Of a stretch of DNA of 64,000 nt, positions 47,964 through 57,027 are shown in pieces. A model generated the notes under the pieces. The model ran no database searches. It had not been told where the DNA came from and worked only from the letters and a program-made list of their open reading frames with translations. The stretch is from Anabaena lutea FACHB-196 (GTDB lineage: Bacteria > Cyanobacteriota > Cyanobacteriia > Cyanobacteriales > Nostocaceae). Where the stretch lies: assembly GCF_014698305.1 (NCBI RefSeq), contig NZ_JACJST010000004.1:247994-311993 (forward strand), read 5' to 3'. The position numbers and the translations under genes were made by a program. Numbering within the stretch: the first letter of the stretch is position 1; each line of letters opens with the position of its first letter.

Positions 47964-48397
47964 GATGTTGAGGAAATACAGTCTGGAATCTGTATTTTAC
48001 ATGGAGTTGGGATAAAAGCACCAGAATTGGACACAAGTTAAGATATATAATTAAACACATAGTATTAATTTGCAAAAAGGAAAATTTGAAATGTCTGAAG
48101 ATATCAAAACATTATTAAAAGAATCTCCGAAAGTAAGTCGGCGAGGTTATAGCAATAGACGGTAAAACATTAAGGCATTCATAGGACTATCTACAACAAT
48201 AAGCATTCATAGTTTATTCTGCTATTTATCCTATATATGTTTTATAACACTTCTCTTCATTTGCGTTCTCTGCGTCTCTGGGTGAGAAAAAAATATCTCC
48301 AACCTCAACACTAATAACTTACAACTTCATATTAGGCACAAAAAAACCCTAAACTAGGGTTAAAACTGAAATTAAATTTCACAAAAATATTAAAAAA
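47964..48397. other. Intergenic region after aroC with micro-ORF
   Basis: 434 bases. A 24-codon frame on the plus strand at 48091-48165 (MSEDIKTLLKESPKVSRRGY...) has a fair ribosome binding site (AAAAAGG ten bases upstream) but may be the stub of a deleted gene. The remainder shows a common CTCTGCGTCTCTGGGTG-like repeat at 48265-48285. Confidence 0.35.
48345..48361 (-). terminator. Rho-independent terminator for the gene at 48398
   Basis: On the minus strand, AACCCTA-GTT-TAGGGTT forms a 7-bp stem with a 3-base loop followed by seven T residues, 37 bases past the stop codon of the downstream gene at 48398. Confidence 0.8.
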
Positions 48398-48646
48398 TCA
48401 AACACCATAGCGATTTTGATAGTAAGCTAAAATCTGTTTGACTCTCTGTCGGCTTTCCCCATTAGCATTTACTGTCCAGGAAATCTGCAAACCATCAACT
48501 TGACTTTGATTGTAGTCAAACTGCGAAGAAGTCTGAGAAATTAGATCCACCTCTATTCCTTCCACTTGACGCAAATGAGCCGCTATCTCTCGATATACAG
48601 CCAAAGGTAAATTCGGGAATTCAACTTTTTCTTTAATCTGCTCCAT
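48398..48646 (-). CDS. Conserved cyanobacterial hypothetical protein
   Basis: An 82-residue protein from the ATG at 48646 (the frame is open 11 codons further up, but MEQIKEKVEFPNLPLAVY is the conserved-looking start). Mixed alpha/beta, with an N-terminal helix and a strand QVDGLQISWTV. Small proteins of this type are conserved in cyanobacteria and unnamed. It has its own terminator. Confidence 0.6.
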   Translation of the reverse strand: MEQIKEKVEFPNLPLAVYREIAAHLRQVEGIEVDLISQTSSQFDYNQSQVDGLQISWTVNANGESRQRVKQILAYYQNRYGV

Positions 48647-48790
48647 ACAACTAATATAAAACCGGAAATCTCCGGTCATTAAACTTTATTTCCTGTTGTT
48701 TGTGAACCCGTTCTAGACACTCCCAAACTAGATCTAAACGATTGATAGCTGCCTTCAAATCACTGTTAGGTTTGAGAGTATAACAAAATT

Positions 48791-49660
48791 CTAAAGCGGT
48801 GTTACCATCGAAATAGGATTGCCAGCGGAAGCAGTCGTTGATGGCTGAGAATTAACAGGTTTTTCACCTACTGCTTTGCCTACTTCAATACCGTATTGTT
48901 CCAAAATTACAATAGGGTTAGAACCTCGGTTCATTTCAATCCGTTTAATCAAAACACCATTACCTAATAGTTGCCCTGCTTGTACATAGCGACTAGTTTT
49001 TTCCTCAGGTACTTTGATAATTGCCTGGGGTTGTCTCCCAATTAAAACTACACCGCTCACCAAAACTGCTTTGGCCGCTTCAGGTTGTGGTTGTGGTGGT
49101 AATACAGGCTTTATGGGCTGGTTGGCGACAATTTGAGGTAAAACCTTAGGCAGAGGTGAATTTACTTGAGGTTTGGGCTTAGGTAGAGTGGCAGTCAGTT
49201 TTGGATTAAGATTGCCCTTTTTTACCAACGCTGGATTTGTTTGTGTTCTGGGAGTTCTATTTTGTGCTGTTAGCGTCTGTTGTGGATTGTTGATTGTAGT
49301 TGGCAGACGAGGTATTTTTGGAACTTCTAGTTTTGTGCTTCCATCACCGGGTATTTGGGAAACTGTCGGCTTAACAATTTCGGCAAAGGGATCAGGTCGT
49401 CCTTTTGGTATCAGACCTGGTTGCAAATCGCCGTTAGTAGATTGAATGATGCCACCATTACTTGAAGCCACAGACCGAATAGCACCAGGAGGCACTACAG
49501 GATTCGGAAAAGTGGGATTTGTGGGTGGTTTCTGGGCTTCTACTTGGGGAGTAGGCACAGGGCTGGGAGTATTAGTAGCTTGTGGTGTGTCTCCTGAACT
49601 ACATCCAGCGATCGCCAACATGAAAATAGCTGTAGCTGTAATTTGTGATTTTATACCCAT
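48791..49660 (-). CDS. Lipoprotein with Pro-rich linker, unknown
   Basis: A 289-residue protein from the ATG at 49660 (MGIKSQITATAIFMLAIAGCSSG): a lipoprotein signal with lipobox LAIAGC. About 150 residues of Pro/Gln/Asn-rich linker follow, ending in a compact ~80-residue domain (VLVSGVVLIGRQPQAIIKVP, SRYVQAGQLLGNGVLIKRIEMN) that resembles pilus-assembly PilP-type domains or SH3-like folds. Probably membrane-anchored in the periplasm. An upstream Met (49708) gives an implausible start. Confidence 0.65.
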   Translation of the reverse strand: MGIKSQITATAIFMLAIAGCSSGDTPQATNTPSPVPTPQVEAQKPPTNPTFPNPVVPPGAIRSVASSNGGIIQSTNGDLQPGLIPKGRPDPFAEIVKPTVSQIPGDGSTKLEVPKIPRLPTTINNPQQTLTAQNRTPRTQTNPALVKKGNLNPKLTATLPKPKPQVNSPLPKVLPQIVANQPIKPVLPPQPQPEAAKAVLVSGVVLIGRQPQAIIKVPEEKTSRYVQAGQLLGNGVLIKRIEMNRGSNPIVILEQYGIEVGKAVGEKPVNSQPSTTASAGNPISMVTPL

Positions 49661-49952
49661 TAGCCGTTCTCGAAAGCTATAGGAAGGTTTACTTGTGGAA
49701 ATTAGCACGCCCGAAATTGGTATTGAAGGCGAAGTCTGTTTCCTTTATAGCCTACATTTTTACACTTTTAGGGTTGTTTTTAACACTGTCAGTCCCGCAT
49801 AACTACAGTTTGAGCCTGTTGATTGGAAATTGAAGAGTTTGAATGCCCGAATGTATCTTTTACCGAACCAGTACCCACAATCCTCTTCACTATCCGAAGC
49901 TGCCGCGAAAAAGCTGAAATTTGATTTAAATTTTGATTTGAATTTTGAATTG

Positions 49953-50729
49953 TTAATCTTCTGCTGCACCCATCAGATTTTTCAATAAATCCAGTCCTTT
50001 TTTGACTCTACGAGACACAGTAACCACGCTAATACCTAAATGCGCTGCCACTTGCTTCTGTGTCAAATCCTGCAAAAATACGCACTCTAAAACTTCGCGG
50101 GTGCGGTTCTCTAGTTGCACTAATGCTTGTTGCAGACGCATTTGGTCTTCTTGGGCTAGTTGAAAGCTACGGTAATGAGGATCAGGAACCAATTCACCCA
50201 AACAAGTAGCCCCTTCTTCTCCATCTTGTATTGGTACATCCAAACTCAGAGGAGAGCGGTTGACCCATGCTAATTTAATCTCTTGCCATTCACTCACAGA
50301 AATTTCTAGTGCTGCGGCTATTTCTGAATCAGTTGGTTGGCGGTTATATTTTTCGCGTAAAGAACGGGAAACTCCAATCGCTTGCTGTTGCAGTGCCAAC
50401 CACCGTCGGGGTATTCGCATAGTCACACCCTTATCTCTCAAATAGTGTTGAATTTCCCCGCGAATGTATGGCATTGCATAAGAACTAAAGGCGTGTCCTT
50501 TAGAAAGTTCAAATCTTTCAATAGCCCTGATTAAACCTAAGCAGCCTACCTGGAGCAAATCGTCATAGCTTTCATGGCATTGATTGATCCAGTAGTGAGC
50601 TTCTTTTCTCACTAGTCCAAAATTTAGTTTCACCAGTTGATTGCGAAGCCGTTCTGAGGGATTTTGCTCATACTCTCGCAATAACTGCGAAATCTCATGT
50701 TTTAGTTCGTTTGTGGCGGTAGTATGCAT
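49953..50729 (-). CDS. sigF: Group 3 RNA polymerase sigma factor (SigF-like)
   Basis: A 258-residue sigma-70-family factor of the SigF/SigB/SigG (group 3) class. Region 2 (DDLLQVGCLGLIRAIERFELSKGHAFSSYAMPYIRGEI, about 55-93), region 3, and region 4 with the helix-turn-helix KQVAAHLGISVVTVSRRVKKGLDLL (about 223-247) are all present. In cyanobacteria SigF is linked with motility, pili and stress; target genes cannot be read here. It lies upstream of psbO on the same strand, 773 bases away. Confidence 0.85.
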   Translation of the reverse strand: MHTTATNELKHEISQLLREYEQNPSERLRNQLVKLNFGLVRKEAHYWINQCHESYDDLLQVGCLGLIRAIERFELSKGHAFSSYAMPYIRGEIQHYLRDKGVTMRIPRRWLALQQQAIGVSRSLREKYNRQPTDSEIAAALEISVSEWQEIKLAWVNRSPLSLDVPIQDGEEGATCLGELVPDPHYRSFQLAQEDQMRLQQALVQLENRTREVLECVFLQDLTQKQVAAHLGISVVTVSRRVKKGLDLLKNLMGAAED

Positions 50730-51274
50730 GGCACATTAGGTATTAAGCAAATAATTGAGTTGAGTAGTCGCTTTTAAATCTTGCTCTGATGCCCGGTACG
50801 AGGGAATCTATGGCACGATATCCAGATCCATACCGTTTGTGCAGAACCCACAGAACCCGATAACAGAGAGAAGTTTTTGCTAGAAAGCATTTCATCTGTA
50901 GGTTCAGAGTCCACCGTGATTTTTAGCGAAATTTATGTTTGTTTTTTATCAAACTGAATCTGGTATGCTTTGTAGCTTATAAAATAATTACCATAGAATC
51001 AAAATATACAATTACTTCGCCAATGTCAAACGGAGATCGTACTTAATTTAACAAATTCAATATGAGATTTACTTATAAGTATCCGGCGAGAATATTCTGG
51101 ATTATTTTAGATTTGTAAAAGTTTCCTTTAGTGATAATACGGATTCAACACGTTTAGATTCATCAAATTTTTAAATAAAAATGTAATTTACGTTTATTCA
51201 CTGAAACCATAAAAAAGCTTGGCATCAGACAGGTGTTTCAACCCCTTTAACCAAATACCATGGGTTTAAGTCCC

Positions 51275-51330
51275 CCGGTTCTATAACCGGTAAGTTTTGT
51301 GTTGGGGTTAAATTCCCATTACAAAACTTA
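51275..51330. repeat. Tandem palindromes (possible mobile-element remnant)
   Basis: CCGGTT (51275-51280) pairs with AACCGG (51285-51290), and the perfect 10-bp pair TAAGTTTTGT / ACAAAACTTA lies at 51291-51300 and 51321-51330. Two hairpins back to back. Confidence 0.5.
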
Positions 51331-51382
51331 ATTACGAATTACGTTGGCGGTAGCCTGCCGTAGGCACTATTACGAATTATTT

Positions 51383-51422
51383 AAAAAACCAGATACCCCC
51401 TTAAAAAAGAGAGCATCTGGTT
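51383..51422 (-). terminator. Rho-independent terminator of psbO
   Basis: On the minus strand AACCAGAT (51422-51415) pairs with ATCTGGTT (51394-51387), loop about 20 bases, followed by T residues (complement of 51383-51388). It is about 80 bases past the psbO stop. Confidence 0.7.
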
Positions 51423-51502
51423 CAACTAATACATTTACCTCGGCAGGACGATACCGCAAAAACCGATATGCCGCAGAATAGAACTCTTATCAACAAGAAG
51501 AT

Positions 51503-52336
51503 TTAGACGCGATTACCTTCAACCCGACCGTAGAATAAACCGCGAATCTTGACTTCTTTAGGTTCACCAGCACCTAAATCTGTATCAGATGGCTGTTCAC
51601 TCTCGAACGTACCAGCTATTTCACCACTAGCGCTATCTACTTTAGCTACTCGTAAAGAAATTTTGCCGCTCAGGATTTCTGCACGTTTAACGTTAGTACG
51701 AGTTAAATCTTCAGCGTCCGCTTGAGCGGGAAGAGCTACCGCATTATCGTAACCAGAAACCACACCACGACCTTTAGGATCTAGGAAAGCAGCACCACGA
51801 TAGGAAGGAACTTTAAAAGAGCCTTCAAAGTCCGTGGAGGTGTTGATATTGGTTGAATTAGGTTGTGTTTGAGCAACCAAATTTTTGATGGTAAACAGGA
51901 AGGGAACTAGTTCACCACCAGGAAGTTTGACAGTGATGGCTTGGAAATCCAGACCGTCTGATTCTACAAAAGTCAAGCTGTTGTCGGAATTGATTTTTAG
52001 GTTACCTTGTACTTGGTCAATGGTAGATGTGTACCTAGTCAATAAGCGACCGGGAACGAATTCTGCCTCTAGACGTTTGTTAGCAGGTTCTTCTTTGACA
52101 AAGAAATTGGTTGGTTCTAAGCAAAGTTCTTTGATGGCGTAGGACTGGCTAGAATCAAGCGCAATGGAACCACGGCTTGTTTCCGTCAGTTGAGGACACT
52201 TGTTAGCCAAGCCAGTACCTCGAATTTGTTCGTAGGTAAGTAGATCTTTACCACTCGAAGCAGGAGCATCACTACAAGCAGTGATTAGCCCTAAACATAA
52301 GGCCAAGAAAGCCACAATTAAAGCGCGATACCTCAT
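51503..52336 (-). CDS. psbO: Photosystem II manganese-stabilising protein PsbO
   Basis: A 277-residue precursor from the ATG at 52336; six codons further upstream in frame are not needed. A signal peptide (MRYRALIVAFLALCLGLITACS) exports it to the thylakoid lumen. The mature protein shows the diagnostic sequence YEQIRGTGLANKCPQL and KELCLEPTNFFVKEE, whose Cys form the single disulfide, then LTFVESDGLDFQ and GRGVVSGYDNAVALP. It stabilises the manganese cluster of the oxygen-evolving complex. It ends with a terminator about 80 bases downstream. Confidence 0.96.
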   Translation of the reverse strand: MRYRALIVAFLALCLGLITACSDAPASSGKDLLTYEQIRGTGLANKCPQLTETSRGSIALDSSQSYAIKELCLEPTNFFVKEEPANKRLEAEFVPGRLLTRYTSTIDQVQGNLKINSDNSLTFVESDGLDFQAITVKLPGGELVPFLFTIKNLVAQTQPNSTNINTSTDFEGSFKVPSYRGAAFLDPKGRGVVSGYDNAVALPAQADAEDLTRTNVKRAEILSGKISLRVAKVDSASGEIAGTFESEQPSDTDLGAGEPKEVKIRGLFYGRVEGNRV

Positions 52337-52992
52337 GGTCAACCTCAATGTCAAAAATTAATATCTAAAGTTGTCTACAAAAAGAATACAGGAGTATGGC
52401 TAACGCTACGCTATCAGGAGTTCAGGAGTGCCGCTGCTGGGCAGCAAGCTACATAATTCTTTTAAATTTCTGGATAACCTGAAGTTCTTTGTAGCGATAG
52501 GATTCTGGAGTCGCCATGGCCGAAGCTCAAGAAATAGAGCGGACTGAAGCGCCTACTTTCAAGAGCATCAGGGGAGTTTTGCTTTGACTGGTGGCAAAAG
52601 CAGTGTTACCCAAGTTTTTGTAATATGTATGTATTGTTAATACATACAGCTTGTCCTATTGTTTGGATGGGGGAAATCAGCCAGATCATACGATTTTTTA
52701 AACTCAAAATCAAAGCTCTCCAGTGGGAAATAAGAACTTCTTGATTCCATTTAGCGCCACTAAAGGTTGTCTGACACTTCTCTCCTCTGTTTTAGAAGCG
52801 ATCGCCATTCCCTGAGTCGCAGGCATGGTAATTACCTTTCTCATCTAGATTGGGCTTTAGCTTAATCTGAATCAAGCGCTTGACAAAGCAATGTCTAACG
52901 CTGACAAGCAGCGCTAAAAACCTCTAGAAACAATTAAAAATTCAAAATCTTCGGTAAATTTGAGTTTACCTTGTATGCGCGGAGAGATTGAC
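52337..52992. other. Intergenic region between psbO and the next gene
   Basis: 656 bases holding divergent promoters. 52395-52450 carries dispersed-repeat sequence (CTAACGCTACGCTATCAGG, then GCCGCTGCTGGGCAGC). No RNA gene recognised. Confidence 0.4.
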
Positions 52993-53358
52993 ATGAATAA
53001 CGATAAAAATTCTGAATTAGAAAAAATTTCTGATCAGCTACAAGTAATTGCTACAGCGGTAGAAGATGCAGCACAAACCTGTCAAGGCGATGTCATAGCT
53101 CTGTTGGCTTTGCTGCGACAGTTGGAGAAATTACATAGAGAAATTCGTGATGGAATTTTTCAAGATAGTCTACCTGATAACCGACAGAGACTCTACTCTC
53201 TGCTCAAAGATATTCAGGCTGAGGGTGGTTGGCCTTATATAGAACGGATGCAACTAAAAGCCTTTTTAGTGAATTTGCCAGCAGCAGCTAGTCCAGAAAA
53301 TACTGCGCCCAAAAGCACTCATGATGTTTTCCTCAGCGAGGACTCCTTGGAATGGTAA
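52993..53358 (+). CDS. Conserved cyanobacterial hypothetical protein
   Basis: A 121-residue protein. The ATG at 52993 is chosen because GGAGAG lies six bases upstream; an ATG at 52960 has no such site. It is helical and acidic, with a coiled-coil-like N-terminus (SELEKISDQLQVIATAVEDAA) and WPYIERMQLKAFLVNLP near 83-99. Similar small proteins occur near ftsQ in relatives as far as I recall. Function unknown. Confidence 0.65.
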   Translation: MNNDKNSELEKISDQLQVIATAVEDAAQTCQGDVIALLALLRQLEKLHREIRDGIFQDSLPDNRQRLYSLLKDIQAEGGWPYIERMQLKAFLVNLPAAASPENTAPKSTHDVFLSEDSLEW

Positions 53359-53602
53359 TATAGGCAGCACTTTTGAGTTTTAAATTACTAAATTTATAAC
53401 TCTGCAATCAACTCTCAAGTTAGGTACTTGAGGTTGATGCCATTTTCTTGACATAGTTATCTTTTATAGTTTTTTTCTAGTGGCCTGAAGATGATCACCT
53501 CAGCCTGATATATCCTCAAGGGTTTTTAGGCATCTTTCTGATAAATTAATTGATCACAACAGCGTAACTAATGAATTAGACTGAAACCAAAAAGGGGTTG
53601 GA

Positions 53603-54505
53603 ATGGCTGGTATACTCTCAGTTTCCCGTAAGGATTTAGCCCAGCGTCGTAAAAAATTACGTCAGCAACGGCAAATAAAAATTATTCAGGCTATTTGGCG
53701 AACCTTCGCGGTGTGTGGTCTAGCAGGTGGATTGCTATGGGCAACAATCCAACCCATGTGGATGCTAAAGGCTCCTGCACAAATAGTGATGAGATCAGGT
53801 AACCAATTATTGTCAGAGCGAACGATTCGGTCAATGTTGGTGTTATCCTATCCTCAGTCTCTGTGGCGAATACAACCAAATGCGATCGCAGAATCTTTGA
53901 AGCAGCAACCAACTATTGCCCAAGCCACTGTCAGTCGGCGGTTGTTTCCCCCTGGGTTAATTATCGAAATTCAAGAACGCGTACCAGTAGCAATAGCACA
54001 AACGAGTAAACAGCAAAAAACGATTGATTGTAGGAGTAACCCTCAATCCTCAGAACAGCCACAGAACTGTCCACGAAATAGCAGTACTGCCAACAAACAG
54101 GGTAAATTGGGCTTAATAGATGCTAATGGGGTTTGGATGCCCTTAGAAAAATACACTTCACTTAATCCCACCGGAAAACTGCCTAGTCTCAAAGTTATTG
54201 GCTCACCTCAACAATACCGCCCCTACTGGACTCAACTGTATCAAGCTCTCAGTCAGAGTTCTGTCAAAGTCACGGAAATTGATTACCAAGATCCCACTAA
54301 TTTGATTTTGAAAACAGAACTAGGAAATGTGCATCTCGGCGTACCTAGTAACCAGTTACCTGAACAAATCAAGGTACTTGTGCAAATGCGCCATTTACCT
54401 AAAAAATTTAGTCCTGGTCAAATCGAGTATATTGATCTCAAAAATCCCGATTTTCCATCAGTACAAGTGAACCAAAAAACCAATATTAAGTCTCAAGACC
54501 CCTAA
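53603..54505 (+). CDS. ftsQ: Cell division protein FtsQ (POTRA-containing)
   Basis: A 300-residue single-pass membrane protein. A basic cytoplasmic lead (RKDLAQRRKKLRQQRQ) is followed by a membrane helix at about residues 32-50, then the POTRA domain (IRSMLVLSYPQSLWRIQPNAIAESLKQQPTIAQATVSRRLFPPGLIIEIQER, about 72-122), then the FtsQ-type beta domain ending near IEYIDLKNPDFPSVQ. It links the Z-ring to septal peptidoglycan synthesis. It lies directly upstream of ftsZ but with a ~1 kb spacer and its own likely terminator. Confidence 0.9.
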   Translation: MAGILSVSRKDLAQRRKKLRQQRQIKIIQAIWRTFAVCGLAGGLLWATIQPMWMLKAPAQIVMRSGNQLLSERTIRSMLVLSYPQSLWRIQPNAIAESLKQQPTIAQATVSRRLFPPGLIIEIQERVPVAIAQTSKQQKTIDCRSNPQSSEQPQNCPRNSSTANKQGKLGLIDANGVWMPLEKYTSLNPTGKLPSLKVIGSPQQYRPYWTQLYQALSQSSVKVTEIDYQDPTNLILKTELGNVHLGVPSNQLPEQIKVLVQMRHLPKKFSPGQIEYIDLKNPDFPSVQVNQKTNIKSQDP

Positions 54506-54711
54506 GAACATTTAATCTGTTTGATTCAGCAAGCCTTGGTAAATAAACAACTTTTCTAGTGATTAAGATATTAGTCAATAATACTGTTTTCACTACCAAA
54601 ACAAAAATTGGCATTAAGTTTTATTAAAATGACAGGATAAATGATAGAAACTCGTTTGAGATTAACAGATACTCAATTGTTAGCTTAACATCGGGGTTCT
54701 CGAAATTAAGA

Positions 54712-54732
54712 GCGGTAAGGGGGAAATACCGC
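54712..54732 (+). terminator. Terminator-like hairpin after ftsQ
   Basis: GCGGTA (54712-54717) pairs with TACCGC (54727-54732), followed by GCTAATTTTTT. It lies about 210 bases past the ftsQ stop. Confidence 0.5.
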
Positions 54733-55328
54733 GCTAATTTTTTATGTGTTGCTCCTGTGACATGATTAGTTCAGATTTTTCTGCGCGGTAACTTCTCTTG
54801 AGTAGCATTGTGTATCTGGTTATGCTGGTTTATTAACGCTACTGATGAAGCAAGCAATGTTTGTGTCTAAAGTTGCGACTATCTCTGATTGTCAAATCTA
54901 TTGATCATGTGATTAACGCAGAGAAAATTGTTTGTGAACCATATTTACAAGTTTTATGGTCTGGTGAGAATTTGGAGTGTGGAGTTGCTTTTACTCTGCT
55001 AAGGTGTATAAGAACTACTTTAAACTCTCTAGGGAAATCAACTCCAAAAATTAAGCAGAGTGACTTTTAAACGTATTTTACTCAAAAAAGCGTTTAAAAT
55101 CATACAATAGTTTAGAGTATTTTTTAAGAAAAAACACGCAAATTATCCACGAAAGTTGTAGGAATGCTCACAAAATAAAACTTTTAGCAGAAATAGGAGA
55201 AGGATATTGGACATACCACACGCATACCGGGACAGATCAGCAATATATCATTGAAAATAGTAATGTCTAGATCAAGTTATATAGACCAATTGTCAAACAA
55301 CGTAAGTATACTTCTCTAAAATTTAGTG

Positions 55329-55376
55329 GTGCGATAGCCTATGTTTAAAGCTTATCCTATAGCTAAATTATCGCAC
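55329..55376. promoter_or_regulatory. Inverted repeat GTGCGATA...TATCGCAC upstream of ftsZ
   Basis: Perfect 8-bp arms 32 bases apart, centred about 160 bases upstream of the ftsZ start. Could be an operator or an RNA hairpin in the 5' leader. Confidence 0.4.
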
Positions 55377-55510
55377 GTCCACTCCGGTTAGGTTTGTTCG
55401 TGTGGAGAACAATAAAAAACACTGCCACAATCTAGGGCATGGTCAAACTATAGTTGACTCTTAGGTGAATAACACCGGAAAAAGTCGTTTATCTACCTTT
55501 CAAAAATCCA

Positions 55511-56797
55511 ATGACACTCGATAATAACCAAGAGCTTACCTATAAAAATTCCCAATCTGTCGGACAGCCAGGTTTCTCTGTAGCAGTTAACGCCAGCAAT
55601 CCCTTTAATAGTTCTGGGTTGAACTACGGACAAAATCACGATAATAAGAAAATTACTGAAAATAGCCGCATTGGTGAAATTGTTCCCGGACGAGTCGCCA
55701 ACATTAAAGTGATTGGTGTCGGTGGTGGCGGTGGCAATGCTGTTAACCGCATGATAGAGTCTGATGTCTCAGGGGTGGAATTTTGGTCAATTAACACCGA
55801 TGCTCAAGCTCTTACCTTAGCTGGCGCTCCTAGTCGGTTGCAAATCGGACAGAAACTGACAAGGGGTTTAGGTGCAGGGGGTAATCCTGCTATTGGTCAA
55901 AAGGCAGCAGAGGAATCTCGTGATGAGATTGCTACGGCTTTAGAAGGTGCAGACCTAGTGTTTATCACCGCTGGTATGGGCGGAGGAACTGGTACGGGTG
56001 CAGCGCCAATTGTGGCAGAAGTGGCTAAAGAAATGGGCGCTCTTACTGTTGGTGTAGTGACACGTCCATTTGTATTCGAGGGACGGCGACGCACCAGCCA
56101 AGCCGAGCAAGGCATTGAAGGATTGAAAAGTCGGGTCGATACCTTAATAATTATCCCTAATAATAAGCTGTTGGAGGTGATTCCCGAACAAACGCCTGTA
56201 CAAGAAGCTTTTCGCTATGCTGATGATGTGTTGCGTCAAGGGGTGCAAGGTATTTCTGATATCATTACGATTCCTGGGTTAGTCAACGTTGACTTTGCTG
56301 ATGTGCGAGCAGTTATGGCAGATGCAGGATCAGCATTGATGGGTATTGGTGTGAGTTCTGGCAAATCTAGAGCTAGAGAAGCTGCGATCGCTGCAATTTC
56401 TTCACCTTTGTTAGAATGTTCTATTGAAGGAGCTAGAGGAGTTGTCTTCAACATCACTGGTGGAAGTGACCTCACCCTACATGAAGTCAATGCTGCGGCT
56501 GAAACAATCTATGAAGTGGTTGATCCCAACGCTAATATTATTTTTGGCGCAGTAATTGATGACAGACTCCAAGGAGAAGTCAGAATTACTGTCATTGCTA
56601 CTGGGTTTACAGGCGAAATCCAAGTTGCACCACAACAAAATGTAGCTAACGCAAGAATAGTAACTCCAACCAATACTAGAAAACCTACACCACAACCAAC
56701 TGTTAATCAACCCAATCCAATTCCTGAGCCTAAAGAAAAGCCCGCATTAGATATTCCTGATTTTCTCCAACGACGACGCACACCACCCAAAAATTAA
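55511..56797 (+). CDS. ftsZ: Cell division protein FtsZ
   Basis: A 428-residue tubulin-like GTPase. The N-terminal ~60 residues are a hydrophilic extension that is typical of filamentous cyanobacteria. The core follows: [15 protein letters not shown], the tubulin signature [10 protein letters not shown], and NNKLLEVI / [15 protein letters not shown]. The C-terminal linker is Pro-rich and the final IPDFLQRRR is the conserved tail that binds FtsA/SepF-type partners. It polymerises into the Z-ring at midcell. It has its own terminator at 56901. Confidence 0.97.
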   Translation: MTLDNNQELTYKNSQSVGQPGFSVAVNASNPFNSSGLNYGQNHDNKKITENSRIGEIVPGRVANIKVIGVGGGGGNAVNRMIESDVSGVEFWSINTDAQALTLAGAPSRLQIGQKLTRGLGAGGNPAIGQKAAEESRDEIATALEGADLVFITAGMGGGTGTGAAPIVAEVAKEMGALTVGVVTRPFVFEGRRRTSQAEQGIEGLKSRVDTLIIIPNNKLLEVIPEQTPVQEAFRYADDVLRQGVQGISDIITIPGLVNVDFADVRAVMADAGSALMGIGVSSGKSRAREAAIAAISSPLLECSIEGARGVVFNITGGSDLTLHEVNAAAETIYEVVDPNANIIFGAVIDDRLQGEVRITVIATGFTGEIQVAPQQNVANARIVTPTNTRKPTPQPTVNQPNPIPEPKEKPALDIPDFLQRRRTPPKN

Positions 56798-56900
56798 GTG
56801 ATTGTGGATTTGGATTTGAGATTTTAGATTAAATTTGCAGTCTCAGTTGCGGCTGAGTGCTGTATAAAATTTACTAGTTTTAGGGTTTATTCACGAGGAA

Positions 56901-56926
56901 GGGGTCAGCAATCCGGTTGCTACCCC
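56901..56926 (+). terminator. Rho-independent terminator of ftsZ
   Basis: GGGGT-c-AGCAA pairs with TTGCT-ACCCC (five-base loop TCCGG), followed by AAAATTTTATTTGAGTTTTTTT. It lies about 105 bases past the ftsZ stop. Confidence 0.8.
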
Positions 56927-57027
56927 AAAATTTTATTTGAGTTTTTTTCTGTTTAACGGAAGTTGCTAGTTAGGGCAAAGGTGACTGGTACGTAGTTTAC
57001 CAATTACCAATTACCTTTTTCCCAGCC

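Larger units (their letters stand above)
50730..51502. other. Intergenic region between sigF and psbO
   Basis: 773 bases. It probably contains the sigF promoter. A cluster of palindromes at 51275-51330 and a psbO terminator at 51383-51422 are described separately. An AATTACG run and a dispersed repeat (GGCGGTAGCCTGCCGTAGGCAC at 51344-51365) lie between them. No gene. Confidence 0.4.
54506..55510. other. Long ftsQ-ftsZ intergenic region
   Basis: 1005 bases, unusual for a pair of cell-division genes. It contains a terminator-like hairpin at 54712-54732 and the inverted repeat GTGCGATA/TATCGCAC (55329-55336 and 55369-55376). A 69-codon frame at 54861-55070 lacks coding character. Presumably holds the ftsZ promoter region and regulatory sites. 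Confidence 0.5.

Noticed and set aside
51241..51330. tRNA-like fold between sigF and psbO
   Set aside because: No T-loop GGTTCGA-type motif and stems do not form a cloverleaf.
54861..55070. 69-codon frame in the ftsQ-ftsZ spacer
   Set aside because: No ribosome binding site, no protein-like features.
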